Shown here: in pieces, positions 50,640-63,695 of the stretch
Layout of the letters: each line of letters starts with the position of its first letter
Position numbering within the stretch: the first letter of the stretch is position 1
DNA from: Eumeta japonica
Taxonomy: Eukaryota; Arthropoda; Insecta; Lepidoptera; Psychidae
Direction: 5' to 3'
Assembly (NCBI GenBank): GCA_005406025.1
Contig: BGZK01000748.1
Location: forward strand, 124,001 to 188,000
DNA: 64,000 bases
The notes under the pieces: generated by a model
Database searches by the model: none
What the model was told of the DNA's origin: nothing
The model's input: the letters and a program-made list of their open reading frames with translations, nothing else
Program-made: the position numbers and the translations under genes

Positions 50640-50965
50640 ACCTAACCAAACTTTCATCAAACTACCCTCGAAGTACTTCCTTTCCAATAAAAAAAGAATC
50701 ATCGAAATCGGTTAGCGTGAAACTGAGTTATTACTCTATTTGTTGCGCACATACTTAATGCAAATTTAAGAAATATATGATTTTCTCATGGATTTCATTG
50801 TCAGAAATGAACAAAATTAAAATGGGACCACACGGGAAGCACTAGCTTTCGAATAAAAAAATAATTATCAAAATCGGTTCACCCAGTTGAAAGTTCTGAG
50901 GTAACAAACATAAAAAAAGTACAGTCGAATTGAGAACCTCCTCCTTTTTAATTTTAAAGTCGGTT
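50640..50965 (+). repeat. LINE-type 3' region ending in the 'aagtcggttaaaaa' tail
   Basis: Two successive phrases of the 'atcatcgaaatcggtt' type are followed by 'gagaacctcctcctttttaa' and 'aaagtcggtt', a very common lepidopteran repeat end. The inverted partner is at 63004-63210. No coding sequence remains. Confidence 0.7.
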
Positions 50966-50978
50966 AAAAAAAATATTG

Positions 50979-51037
50979 CTTCTATTTCAACTTGACTCGT
51001 TATTCGTATATGAATAACGAGTCAAGTTGAATAGAAG
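50979..51037. repeat. Near-perfect 59-nt hairpin, miRNA-precursor-like
   Basis: The arms TTCAACTTGACTCGTTATTC (50986-51005) and its exact complement (51012-51031) enclose a six-base loop GTATAT. Extending outward, CTTCTAT pairs with ATAGAAG across a single bulged T, so the stem has about 26 pairs. It lies just after the LINE tail. It could be a microRNA-like or siRNA-producing hairpin or a very young palindromic insertion. The strand of transcription is unknown. Confidence 0.7.
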
Positions 51038-51079
51038 GTTGTAACAATGTATGTTTCTCTTTTAAATCAATTTTACAAA

Positions 51080-51950
51080 ATAGTTTCATCGCAGCGACGC
51101 TCACTAACGCAAGCTTCGAAATCCTACGCAGCGACCGGATTGAAACATTCCAGGGGAAACGGCCGAGCACCCAATCGCAGACGCGAGAACGGCCAAAAGA
51201 ACTGCTAAAAGGATATAACTGGTATTATTAAGTTTTATAGCTATTACTTAGAACAACCGTCAAGCTGAAAATATGAGCCCGGCGCGTGACCCGACTGCCG
51301 ACGGCGGGCGTTCGCATTGCGCCGGCGTCAAAATTTAATATTTTCTTCTCTTGTCTTATTTTCATTACGTCATCATCGGCCGAAAGGTGTTTATTCGCGC
51401 TTCCCGAACGATGGGCAAACTGAAATTATTCGGCGCTCTTGAAGATAATTGTTCCCCATCTCCTTGTGAGTATACGACTCCGGCGTTGTTCGCTTGTTGT
51501 CCGAGAGATTTCAGGCTCTACTACAGACACGAAAAATTGTTGAGGATTTTTCACCAGCTTGTAGGCTAGGTCTGGACGTTCGGATTATTACGTCAAGTTT
51601 CTGATTGAGGGGATTGGATCCTTTAAGGCCTCTATCTTGCCTCAGTGCGGGTCGGGGCCGTTAACGAGTGTCGTCGGCGATGTGATAACATTGTCCGGGA
51701 CCGACGCGCTCTCCGAGGCACGAAGAGTGTGTCGTACAGTACAACACACGAAACTCTGCCGCTCTGTATTGCCTGCGAATGATGCACTGCGCAGATACGT
51801 ACAGCGCTCCCCTGCCCTTCATCCTTCCGCTCTTCCGCGTTCCCATTTTACACAACTGCGACGCTTTCGAATTACACAGCGGCAAAGTTCTGTGCGTTGT
51901 ACTGTAAATGACTTCAAGTTAAAAACTCTTTTGTAAATTTGTCTGTGGTC
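51080..51950. other. GC-richer stretch without a recognised gene
   Basis: About 870 bases of more balanced composition. Open frames of 60-100 codons on both strands overlap each other (for example plus 51637-51936 and minus 51661-51885), and none resembles a known protein. It could be an unspliced regulatory region or an untranslated exon of a long noncoding transcript. Confidence 0.25.
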
Positions 51951-52599
51951 AGAGCCAAATCTCGTACCATCTTCAAATTCTAAGGCCACGCTCTACCGCT
52001 CCCTATGTTCTTATAGATTCGACTGCATTTATAGCTCTTTCGTTTGCGTCTAGGCACATTATTAAAATTATTGATTTTTACGATTGTCATATACAGAAAA
52101 AAATTCTGCATAATTTACTTTTGGTGTGACCATCCATAAATTCTAACAATTTTTGACGTTACCTACAGTACTAAATGGAAAGTTTAAATGTACAAATGCT
52201 GCCAATTGCTCGCAGCTTCACCTGCACGGACGTATAATAAATTCGTCCATCATTTATATAGATCTTACATTAATCTTTAACACGATCTCAATACGTTCGC
52301 TATCTCAGTATTGTTCTCGATGCCGGTTCGACTTTTTCTTCTGCGTCCGAGTCCGTCCTGTGTAAAAATACAGGATATGAATTACATCAATAGCGAACTC
52401 ATACGGAAGGTCAAGGTATTAATATAAGGAATATTTTCCTAGACATAAGAGTATTCGTATCGAATACAATTCCAGTTAGTCGTCCGCCCGGTACGTATTC
52501 ATATAAATGAAACATATATACGAAAATAATTTACAGCAACACCTTCGTTTCCCGATGTTGTAAACTATATCTATCTCGACTTTCACTCCATTTCAAAAT

Positions 52600-52880
52600 A
52601 CGCGAAGCGTATTATGCGAGCGAAACCGCAGGCAAAAATTATCCCGAAAATAATGTATCTTATATGATAATCCTCAAACTAAACAAAAACTATCTAAAGT
52701 ATGGCCATGAAACACGTCAAAAGTCTGCCTCCGACTATACGACGGCACGAGCATAGCTCTATAAAGTATCCTACCTATATCTCAATGAAATTAACTATAT
52801 ATCTATGCAGAATTTAATTCCAATCCGATGTACGGCCAGTATCTATACTAAACCACGGACAAAAGCTAGTCTAGTATCCC
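52600..52880 (+). repeat. Two decayed LINE-type tails
   Basis: 'cgcgaagcgtattatgcgag' plus 'aaaccgcaggcaaaa' at about 52600-52640 and 'ccacggacaaaagctagt' at 52854-52871 are both worn versions of the 'gaagccgcgggcaaaagctagt' tail. Only 3' ends are present. Confidence 0.4.
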
Positions 52881-53213
52881 AGGCGTTTCCCCGTAACAAA
52901 AACTACGTCCGTGCCGAATTTCATTCGCTTTGAATGCCTCGGACGTCCGATCTATATCGCAGTAAACAATAAATTAAACGATGAAAGGCGTGACCTATCG
53001 GCTGCGGAAGGCAACATCGCCCTAATAAGAAATTTAGCCTCGGTCGCTTGTGCATGTAATGTAGTGACCCCTATCAAGAGAAGGTAACACGTAAGGTAGA
53101 ACATAAAAATTAAAAAGTGGCCAAGTTGGTGTCGGTCTGCACGCAGTGTTGTGTTCCGTAGTTGCGGTCACAATATGCGAAATTAGAAAGTCTTTTCTTT
53201 GATACTACGTGGA

Positions 53214-54483
53214 GGGCACTATAAGTTTCTGAAACTGGCCGCTTACATAAAAAAAAAATTAAAAATCAAATACTAGATTTGCAAATGAAACTTTTTGGCT
53301 GTAGAATACAGTTTGTTTCATCTAACCGTCAATTGTTTGTACATTGCCTCGTAACATTTTAAAAATTGTGTATTCTCATCACCATCGATTTGTCATGAAA
53401 ATTTTCTTAATATGATTTTCTACGTTTTTAAGTGTAATTTGACAACTCAGCAGGGCCTTGTTCGGCTAAAAACTGCATTTGGCAATGAAGCACCATGTAA
53501 GATGATTATTTGTCACTGAATTTCAGAATTCAAGCGCAGTAGTGTCAGTTTCAGTGACGAAATTCGTGATAGTCGTCCGTCCACGCTGTGAACAACAAAA
53601 ACATCGATGCTGTGCGCCTTATGATTGAAATAGACAAGTATGTAACCTATGAAATTGGGGCATCCTTAGGCATAAGCATAAGTCAAATACAATCAATCCC
53701 ACACAAAAGTTTGGGTACGAAAAAGCTACGATCGCAGTAAGTCCCACACAATTTGACTAAGGCTCAAAAAACGGACTGCGTCACGGTGGAATGCCATGCC
53801 GACCAGATTCAAGGAAGGGGCGTCAAATTTGGTGTGATATACTAATAGGTGACGAAACGTGGATTTATTGCTACGGCCTCAAAACAAAGCAACAATCGAC
53901 CGTATGTCTATCGAGATGAGCCGAAACCAACCAAAACGGCGCGCAAGCGAATTGCCTCTAAGCGAATGATTGCTTTTTTTTTAATAAAACTGGACACGTG
54001 GCTACTGTTGCTTTGGAGAATTGTCGGACCGTGAACAGTGATCGGCACACGAGCATTTGCCAATTTGCTTGCTGGAAGTTATTGACGAACCCGTAAACGT
54101 CGTATCATCTAGCACCAGCGCCATGACAATGCCAGTTTCCACATAGACAAAAAGACAAATAAATTTTTGAAGAAGTAAAAGTTAAAACTTATGAGCAATC
54201 CTGCATACAGTCCCGACCTGGCTCGATGTGATTTTTTTTTTGTTCGCACAAATTAAGAACCAATTACGCGATCAACGATTTTCATCACCAGAAGAGGCTG
54301 TGGAAGAGTATAAAAAACGCGTTTCCGAGGTCACCAGGGAGGAGTGGCATAAATGTTTGAAAAGTGGTTTACTCATATGAAAAGTGCCTTTATGCTAACG
54401 GTAAATATTTTGAGAAACAATAAATTCATTACCATTCATACTAATATTTTCTCATTTATTCCGAAAATTTTCAATGCACCCTA
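53214..54483 (+). mobile_element. Mariner transposon relic (copy 2), full length
   Basis: About 1.27 kb, the normal length of a mariner, with recognisable inverted ends ('gggcactataagtttctg' on the left; complemented right end 'gggtgcattgaaaattttc'). The decayed transposase spans about 53384 (start codon mutated to ATC) to TAA 54422-54424. GDETWIYCY (first catalytic aspartate) is intact, and SPDLA marks the region of the third. Frameshifts and stops break the frame repeatedly, so no functional transposase is made. It aligns throughout with the relic at 9327-11325, so both come from one family. Confidence 0.88.
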
Positions 54484-55559
54484 AGTTTTTTCAAGGCAAT
54501 AAGGTCTACAAACGGGTCCACATAGAACAGATGTTATGGATGTTATGATACTAAATTTACATTAATTTAGATGGTTTATTAACTTACTACTTTTTGCACA
54601 ACCAACAACGTCATCTAATTACCAAATTTTGTTTTTGATTGTTCTAGTACATTTTACAAATTAACGATTACTTGTTAACTTGCAAAGCCTATTTAGATGT
54701 GACAGTTTACTCCTATGATTTTTTTACATATGCAAGAATATGTTAACTGGCGAGGAGAGCAGGACAACGATATTTGACTTTAACAAAAATTAGCACATTT
54801 AATCTTAATATTTCGCAAAGGGATCCCTAAATCAGAAAATGGTTTACGCAGACCTTCAATATTTTTAAATGAGCTATCCAACGATATCCTACGTCATGGG
54901 ATAGACGAGTAAATAAAATTTATCCTCATTTTACGCGTAGGAAAGATACCCTATAAAAAATTAAACGTGTGGCACTCGGGGACTGCCACGGTAAAGCTAT
55001 TGCATAGCATTTTTTATCAAGTTGTGCAATTATAATAATTTATTTATTTATGCAGTATTTTTCTTTCTTTGATATTAATTTAAGTTTTTCATCACTTTCT
55101 TCATTAATAAATGCACTTTGTTTATTCATATTAAAAACACTTTATACACAAGTTTTACGCGTATAACTATTCACCAGCAACTGCTATTCACTGTTGTAGA
55201 TAAATACACCTATGTATACTCGTACGTATATACCTACATGTATACTTACGGGGCACATGCAGTGAGTGTGGCATTATAAAGATATGATAGATACGTATAC
55301 ACCTATATACTTTCTCACAAACAGCTGCTTACGTATTTGCAGTCGATTTCGGAGCAGCTCGCCACGATCCGTGCGAGCTTCGTACAGTCGTACCATATAC
55401 ATACACGTTAAGCGAACGCTCGGCCGAGCTACATGGTAGGCGGAGTGGAGGGTGTTAAGTTTTATTTTCGTTACGGAATTTCTTGATTCGGTCGCCACGC
55501 TCAAAGCCCGCAATAAAAGCTATGCAATAGCTTAAAAAGTATCTACATTTCGTTCTACT

Positions 55560-55709
55560 ATTTTGTCGGCGTCATTAATATGTAAACCCATAAGAAATTT
55601 AAGTTTTGAAATACTAAAATTCTCTGAGCTACGCCGCGGACAGATAGATAGAAATACGGACGCACATGGCGAAACTTAGACTTCCTCGTTGACTACGAAC
55701 CCTAAAAAA
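55560..55709 (+). repeat. LINE-type 3' tail repeat
   Basis: A 'cagatagatagaaatacgg' run, 'gcacatggcgaaact', 'ttcctcgttgactacg' and 'aaccctaaaaa' make up a typical end of the same broad repeat class as 7200-7417. Confidence 0.6.
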
Positions 55710-58169
55710 AGCATCTAAGGATTATAACGCACGTTCACTTTTTTCGAGGGACCGGCTACAACACTCCGTAAACGTTAAACGTTTAACACCTAACTAAACT
55801 CTACGTTAATATGTCAGATTAGGTTAGGTTAACAACATATCCTATAATAAAAAACACACAAAAACCGAAACTATGATATTGTTACTACTTGATACCAAAA
55901 ATATTGCAGAAATAACAGAGAATCACTACTTTTTTAATATCGTAGAAACAAACAAGAAATGTTAACGCAGGATGAAGTCGGTCGGCGTGTGTTTACACGG
56001 ACATCCTAAAATAACTTTAAACTCGGATGTTGTTTGTTGAACGTGGATGTGGTATGCGACACGGCTTTTTTTTCTCCAATGCTTATTTTTTAGCAGCTTT
56101 CAGTTCACAGCTTAGCTTCACATAGACCCGTACACATCTTTCCCCGTGTTCCCTTCATCGCTGCTAATCCCACTTCCAATTTTGATTTCGCACTCGACTG
56201 TATCAATAATCTTGATCCCGATATTTTCTACAACTTTGACTTTATCTAATGGTTAAAAAAATTGTAATTTTTGTACGGCAATTTATGGTAATACGGCAAA
56301 CAATTATACGCTTCATTTATAAAATGATTGTGTTAGAAACCTCTTGAAGCTTTACAAGTAAAATTCACCTATAAATTGATTTTTTTTTAAATCTCTGTAA
56401 TACAGTAATCAATTTCTAAAACTATCCAAGGCAAACTAATCAAATGAATAAACACAAGTGTTTTCAATTTTTTGGTTGAAATTATAAAGAATAAATCTTT
56501 GAAATCACAAGCAGACATTTAAGTTTAATTTTGACGTCCAGACTTGTAGAATAAAAGCAATCTTTCATTAAAAAGCATCGAGCCCGTTTCTGAACGATCT
56601 AAAAGTTTCATTAGTACGGCTACTCAAAGGACTTTTAATTAAGACCGCCGGCACATTTTTAACATCTTGTGTCTCCATGAAGAAAATGAATGAATGAAAT
56701 CTAATCAATGGACATTGCTCGTTATTTTTAGGTAAAATAAACGGATTGTAACGGGAACATTCCCCTCAACGAGACACGCAATCAGTATAATTACGGCGCT
56801 CACTTCAATAACAAGAAGCAGTGAATAAGGTTTTGCATGGACGATCGCCGAGGAATACCCAGTAAAATGTCGTTTCTATCCATGACTACTTCATATAATA
56901 CTGCTTTTGACGGACCAATTATCTAACGAGCAGTGGACACGTAAAAAGCTTATTGTCTGTTAGGATTGCTATTAAATTTGTGAATTGATATAACACGCTT
57001 ATGTTTAAACGCAATAGTCCATTACATGTTTGAATCCAAAGTTAGAGGGACACATGTCGTTATTAATAATTGTTATAATATTATGAGTACACTTTCTATT
57101 TTTATAATTATATTAATATCATTACATTAGAATCGTAATGGACGTCAAAGAGAAAAGGCGAAATCATTCTTGTACGTCTCCAAGGATATAAACGACAGTC
57201 GCTTAGTAAAATTATATTATAACACTTGTTTATTTTCTATTAACGTAAAACACTATTTTACGTTATTAGAAGAGAAATAACTTTATTAAATAAATAACTT
57301 TACAATACATTTTCATGATAGAAAAGAACTTTCGACGATTGTAGCGATTATTATATTTTATTTTAGATTGTTATCGTTATATTGTATTTTGGAGAATAAT
57401 AAATTATCATTCTTAAATAAAATTTCTTACTATAGGCCACTGGAGAACAGGTACAGGTCGTAGAAAAGAACGGGTTTTATATTAAGAGATTTTTTTTTTA
57501 ATTTGAGAATTTACATAGTTTACTTTAAAGAACTGCAGAATTGACCCTCTATTAATTGAACAAATCATACAAAGTTTGGAACGAGTTATCATTTAAATTA
57601 ACATTACATTGATGTAGTCACCCATGAAAAAACTCTGTTCCACAACTCCTACGATCGCTTTGTATTCTACATTGGTAATAGTTTTGGAACAATATTTTCT
57701 GTTGTTTTCGAGAGAATAGAGTTAGTATTAAAATCATATTTGCATATACGTCAATGTAGCGAGGGCTTATCATTTAAGTGTTCTCGATCAATACAATTGA
57801 ATGAAAAATCAGAACATTAATTAATATTTTTTTAATTACTTGCTAATACGCAGGCGCAGTTGGGGAAAATTCATAAAATAAGCATTTTGAATCTCTAAAA
57901 AAGGGTTTTATATAAAAAATAATGCATTTGGAATATTTTATGTTAATGAGAGATACTTCATAAAAAGATATCGAACTGGGACCACTCTTTTTCAAGATTA
58001 AGTATCTCTTACATCCAAAGTAAATTTCTTAATTTATAGACAGTATGGCGTAGATAATATTATTATCACATTGCCTATTCTACACAAATAAAGTTATACA
58101 TTCAATTTGGGTGTAACGGTAGTATCTGAAGGAATAGTTTAAATATCTACATAATAAAAAAAATTGGTT

Positions 58170-58778
58170 AACCTTGTAGGCCAACCCTGATACTTCCCGC
58201 TATTTTCGAGTTCAAAACACTCGAAAATATACGGGAATTGACGCGATTTTTTGAGTAAAAAAATGTTTTTTTTCGATTTCTTTCGACAACGATTTCTCAC
58301 AAACGAATCAACCGATTTTGACCCGGTTTGCGGCAATCGACGTGTTTTTAATAGGTGAAGAGCTGATTAGATTTGGAATTGATCGGTCAAGCCATTTTAC
58401 AGTTATTTAAAAAAAACACTTTAATAAAAAAAATTTTTCTTAGTTTTTTGAAAATTTCTCAAAATCTACCAGTCCAAATCGACCCAAACTTTCAGGAAAT
58501 CTAAGTTTGGTGAAACTCTTTGGAACGCCGTTTAGTGGGCTCCATTCGGTCAAGCCGTTTAAAAGTTATAAGAGGGTTACGTACATCCACACATACACAC
58601 ACACACACACATACACATCCACACAGGCATACGGACATTATCTCAGGATGATCAGGGAAGCTTCCTAGACTCTCAGAACGTCGAGATCTGATGAGAACTC
58701 GATTTCGCAAAATGGGGTGAAACCAATAACTTCCCAAAAATTTTAGAAAATTTTCAATTTTCTTAGCGGGAAGTTAAA
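58170..58778 (+). repeat. Lepidopteran interspersed repeat copy B (uninterrupted)
   Basis: The better-preserved partner of 41170-42300. It starts near 'gtaggccaaccctgatac' with a short inverted repeat ('attttcgagtt...aacactcgaaaat') and ends in 'tttcttagcgggaagttaaaa'. Its continuity defines the borders of the foreign insert in copy A. It includes its own CA microsatellite (58585-58625). The minus-strand open frames across it are incidental. Confidence 0.75.
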
Positions 58779-59016
58779 AATACCCTAGTGTTTTTTTTGC
58801 TATTAACTTTCTATGTCAACAGGTAAGGAAAAAAAAGTAAACTTAAAGCAGTATTTAGATATCCTGATACGCACAAATCGTAATAGCGCTGCTTAATTGC
58901 AATCATTTTGTTGATGATTAAAAGAAAAAGGATTAGTATCACTTCTATCTCTCGCGTGCGCCAGTCGCAACTGACACGTTCAGGATGGTTTGAGAATCCT
59001 TTGTTCGGCCGGCGGC

Positions 59017-59202
59017 GCGCATGCGTCATCGTTGGCCGTGCTTCTGGTCCTACTTATTTTGTGCCTTGGGCTTCAACCCGCTGACCGAGCGCCGGTCGGG
59101 CGCTGCTGATGAGTGTCATGGCTGCTGCCGATGCGGTGACAATGTTCGGCAACGACAATTGAACTCGCTCTTCGATGTACAAAGCAAACGGTTTAATTTA
59201 AA
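59017..59202 (+). other. CpG-rich candidate promoter and first exon
   Basis: An NRF1-like GCGCATGCG (59017-59025) begins a GC-rich stretch that ends at a possible donor (AAA|GTAAGT, GT at 59203-59204). Two frames are interesting. One opens MRHRWPCFWSYLFCALGF and runs 61 codons to a TAA overlapping the donor, with a cysteine-rich CHGCCRCG. The other has no ATG but reads SSLAVLLVLLILCLGLQ, a signal-peptide-like run. Both cannot be real, and neither matches a protein I know. A noncoding first exon of a plus-strand gene lying beyond the window is the simplest idea. Confidence 0.25.
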
Positions 59203-62200
59203 GTAAGTCAAAAACTCATTAGATACTTTTCCCGTGATCGGAATTTGAATCGAGTGCTTTTCGGATTTAAATGTAAATGTTCCTGACAAGTTAATCGCTA
59301 CCGTTCTAGGACCTTACTTACTTATTTGTATCTCATTGACTTATTGTAATTCACCTTCACTGACACACAATTCAGCTGACACACAATTTTTCCAGTTTTT
59401 TTTTTACAGCTCCACTCAGCTAGTTATAAACAACTCGTTGTATGTACAAAGATGATTCCCGAATTTAAAAAAAAAAAAACCAAACTTATCTCCATTATTT
59501 CTAAATATTGATACATCTCATTTGAAATATCGGCATAAAAAGCGAAAATATAAAATACAGGCGGCTTTAAAGTCAAGATATCCGATCGAGTGCACCATAT
59601 TTGTGAATTTGTGTATTGAAACAAGGCCACGAAAAAAAGTAGTTCTAATAAGGATAAATCTCGTCGTCACCTCCATACGGACGGCGCTAGTTCTGGTTTC
59701 GCAGGTCGGCGGCGCGTCGGGGTTCGACGTTTGTATGGTAATAATACGGGTGAATTAGTGTTATGTACGTCGCCCCGCACATCCGTTTACTTTATATCCT
59801 CAATATTTTTTTTTATGAGAAAAACACCGCGCCCGCGTTTAAAAAACATCTGTGATACTGAGTATTGTAATCTAGAACTGGTGTGCGAGATTTTTTAAAA
59901 GGAAAAAAATGTTTTTACAGTAAAACTAGATGCGAATTTTAACCGTGTAAGCCAGACGAATGGTGCGAAATTCAACTGTGGGTTTAATGCTTTGTATTAT
60001 GATGATACTTTATGTTATATAAAAAATATATACACATTAATAAGTGCCTCAGATACGATACATTTTTCTGAGAGGTTAAATACACAATAGAGAACGACAC
60101 CTATTTTCATTAATTATTTGCTACAACTAACACAATTTGAGGGCGATATATTTAAAGTATTAGCAGAAAACTCATAACTGTCACTCATTTTCAAATATGG
60201 AATTCATATTTTCTAAACTACAATTTATAAGAAAGAAGACAATATTCAAAACTTGAATTAAAAATATTACAGAAGCGTGTGCGCAACATTGCAGAGGCAA
60301 CATGTTACTAAAACGACAACACATTCAACAAGAGCTATACGATGAAATATAATATACAGACTCACAGTGTCGGTTTCGGTTTGATAACATAACAATTTAT
60401 GTTATGGGGAATTCTCCATAACTTTTTCAAACAAATGGTACAGTTGTTTGACATTTTAAGGCTTTTGAGAGGATCGTTAACACTAACATTTTTTTTTTAT
60501 ATTTTAGAACGCTTCCTTTTTAAGGCAACGTGTTCCAATAACACATTTTCAAAGACACTTTTCATCCACTTCTAACTGTCATATCGATTTTAACCCTTAG
60601 GAATGCATACAATTTTGATGATGATTAATAAATAATATTTGTGTCAAATAACACCATCGAGCTGACCTCGTGATGGAGCTGGAAGGAAGTCAGTAATAGA
60701 ATTCTACCATATATACGAAGTCAGATCATCTACGAAGATGACAGGTCATCACAATATAACAAAACTATAGGTTTCACAATTTTTGTAAAAATATTATTGG
60801 ATTATAACCATCACGTAATTTTTGAGAACGATCATTAAAAAGTTTTACACGTTTCTTGGATTAAAACTTTTGTCACAAATCTCGATAAATAGAAGTACTT
60901 AATGTCATAAATAAAAGACCCGCATGTCAAAAGTTTTAATTACAATAATTTTATTCACAGTACGTGTAACCCGTATTATTTGGGTGAGAGACTTATAAAA
61001 AAACCATCAAGTATGGGTTTGTCCAGTCGGTTTTAATCGGCACTATTCATTATACAGGGTGACAAAAACATAATAACAGAACTGAACGTTGGGTAACAGG
61101 AACTTTTCAATGGCTTCTAGTGAGTAGAGATGGAGGCCTTTTTTAACTCGTTCCAATAACTAAACTATTTAAAGACACGCTTGTCATAATTTTAGAATTT
61201 ACTTGTCTGTCCGTGTGACACAGCTTTCAGATAGAAAACTTAATATTTTTTTTTAAACGTAGCACTATATTATTTTTACTGTTACACAAATCCCTTCCAT
61301 TTTTCTGGAGATCAGCTTTTCTGGCTGGCGAATATGAACTCAGCCTTTAGAAATTTCGTGTTGTTGTGGCTTGATTAAAATTTAATTTATGCAGAACCGA
61401 ACGAGTTAAGTACTTAAAATTCGTGAAATTTAATAGTCATGTGAATTAATAAGTTCAATTTACACATGAACCAATTCTACTAGTAGTAATTTACACTTAA
61501 GTAAGACGTTTAAGAATGGTATTTAACAAAATAAAGTCATATAAGAAGTAAGATTACCAGGTGTTTGATTGTTGATTACAGTTTTACGATGAATGCCCCT
61601 CTGAAAGGCATTTTGATTGTATTAATTTTTTAGTTCAACTTTCTTAACAACCATTTATACAGCATAAAACCTGTTATGAAAAAGTTTGAAAAGCACGCGA
61701 TATAAAACATCAGTGTCCTAATTTCTTCCATTTGATTCTGCGTTTCAATTTATATCTCGTAGAGTTATTGTCTATAACATAATTACGAATCCTTAATTTC
61801 TATTAAAAATGCAGTTTAGAACTGATCAATTTTCAGACTTACACAGTACGTGTTGACCGGCGCAATCGATCAGGGACCGAATGGAGTCTTATTGCGAGAA
61901 ACGATTTGATTTATAAAATCTAATATAGATATTATGAGGGTCTAACAAGTAAAAGATCATCGAACAAAGAAAATATTGACAATAAGTGAATAAAAAATTA
62001 ACATAGCAATTTTATAATGAAAACAAAAATACTTTGCTGAACATTGTTCAAAACAATATACAATTATTGTATCCAGAAGCATTTTAGAATAATAGTCTCA
62101 TAGTACGATGACATTATTGTTGACTTTATGGCGTTTTCAATGTACGTTAAAGATGCAACAAGTTTTGTTGCACACTTGTATCGAGTAGTTAATAAGTTAA

Positions 62201-62672
62201 GCAAAATTCACAATGTATTGCTTGTAATTAGTAAGTTGCAGGATACGACTTTACACGCGCATCGTCCGCTCTAGTACAATACTCTATTTAAATTTTTTTG
62301 TTAATAATATGTAATATTGTCAATTTACTTATTTTGTGATGAGGCTGTCGAGTGTTTTGAGTTATTATTAACCTCACCGATCTCTATTTACAAACTGATT
62401 GTTGCTTTTATTTTCTACATTCTAAGTAGGAATTATAATTTAGAAAAAAAAAAATAATTAAATAATTATCGAATTTATACTTAAACAGCGTGGCTCGAAA
62501 CTTTATTAGTTTGAAAAACTACTTACGTTATTTTTTCAATAATATAATCGTTACTTTATTATTACCCCCAATAGTACAATCGTTGCAATATTTCCTACGA
62601 GAACATAAAATAAATTTTAGTATCTTGTATATCGATCACATCCTGAACTGAATTTGCTATCAAATATCTAGG

Positions 62673-62716
62673 TTTTCAATAAACCTGATAAGTCATGTTA
62701 ACAGGTTTATTGGAAA
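62673..62716. repeat. Hairpin with 15-bp arms
   Basis: TTTTCAATAAACCTG (62673-62687) and CAGGTTTATTGGAAA (62702-62716) are complementary except at one position, around a 14-base loop. No family is recognised. Confidence 0.7.
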
Positions 62717-63003
62717 TTATTCATAAGTAAACAATTATTGTGCTCCAAACACGATTTATACGTATTCGCTTCATGCGTCAAATCAACGACTGCTACACGC
62801 GCCAGTGGCGCCTGACAGCAATGGATACTCGTTTTGGAGTGGCTCAACTACTGAATAATGATGTCGCATGTTTCACACAAGGCGACTATTATCACGCATG
62901 ATATTCGATAACATAATTTTATTACAAGCCTTCAATTATGACGTCATTTTCATAATGATAATGTACCGAGCGACTTAAAACTCGTTATAGAGTATTATTA
63001 TTT

Positions 63004-63210
63004 TTTAACCGACTCCAAATAAGGAGGAGTATTATGTATTTTTCTATGTATTTTTTATGTATGTTCAGCGATAATTTCATGTATGAGGACCGATTTCAAT
63101 TTTTTTTTTGTTTGAATGGGTATACTTCCGAAGTAGTTCCAGTCACCCAGGTAGGATCTGATAATGGGATCCCAGGAAAATCGAGGGAAACCCTCAAATA
63201 TTATACGTAT
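63004..63210 (-). repeat. LINE-type repeat, inverted partner of 50640-50965
   Basis: It begins 'ttttttaaccgactccaaat' with 'aaggagga', the complement of the tail at 50640-50965, and continues through 'aggaccgatttcaattttt' and 'gtatacttccgaa' phrases common to this repeat. The plus-strand open frame over it is incidental; its GIPGKS sequence is not a P-loop. Confidence 0.65.
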
Positions 63211-63638
63211 AGTGTGTTTGAGCTCTTTCTTTTAGTTGTTCAAGTTTTAGTTTATGTCAGTTATTTTATCATGGCGCTGATATGATGGAAGCCACTGAAC
63301 TCATGAACGGTTAGGAGATAGGGGGATAATACTGCGACTTGTCGCCAGAAACTACTCTTCAATGGGTATTAGTAAAGCCTAGTATATATCGAACTAAAAT
63401 TAATTACTTATTAATTTATATGCATATTTTCATTTACCGATATAATTCCAACGTGACAAGTCATAGCACAACTCTTGTCGATAACAATAGAAACAGTGTG
63501 AATCAATTTAATGTGGATGTGAATAAAAATGTATGAATAGATTATAAAGAATAAGCATAATTTATGCAGTTTGTACAAGAATAATTTGCTAGTTGTGCTC
63601 CAACTAAGAATGTAAATACCCTAAAATGATTATAATCA

Positions 63639-63695
63639 TTCGATCCCGAATTTGTCCACTGGTAAATGCAAGTGGACAATAAATTCGAGATCGAA
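63639..63695. repeat. Long hairpin with a three-base bulge
   Basis: TTCGATCCCGAATTTGTCCACT (63639-63660) pairs with 63671-63695 (AGTGGACAATAAATTCGAGATC then GAA) around a ten-base loop, with one mismatch and an ATT bulge. It may be a small palindromic element or a structured RNA. Confidence 0.65.

Noticed and set aside
51637..51936. 99-codon plus-strand ORF with an overlapping minus-strand ORF
   Set aside because: Both strands are open because stops are rare in this GC-richer stretch; neither protein is recognisable.
55811..55832. TTAGGTTAGG as telomeric repeat
   Set aside because: Only two units, as expected by chance; insect telomere arrays are long.
63160..63190. GIPGKS on the plus strand as a P-loop
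   Set aside because: Wrong spacing (no GxxxxGK), wrong strand for the Rnd-like gene, and located in a LINE-type repeat.
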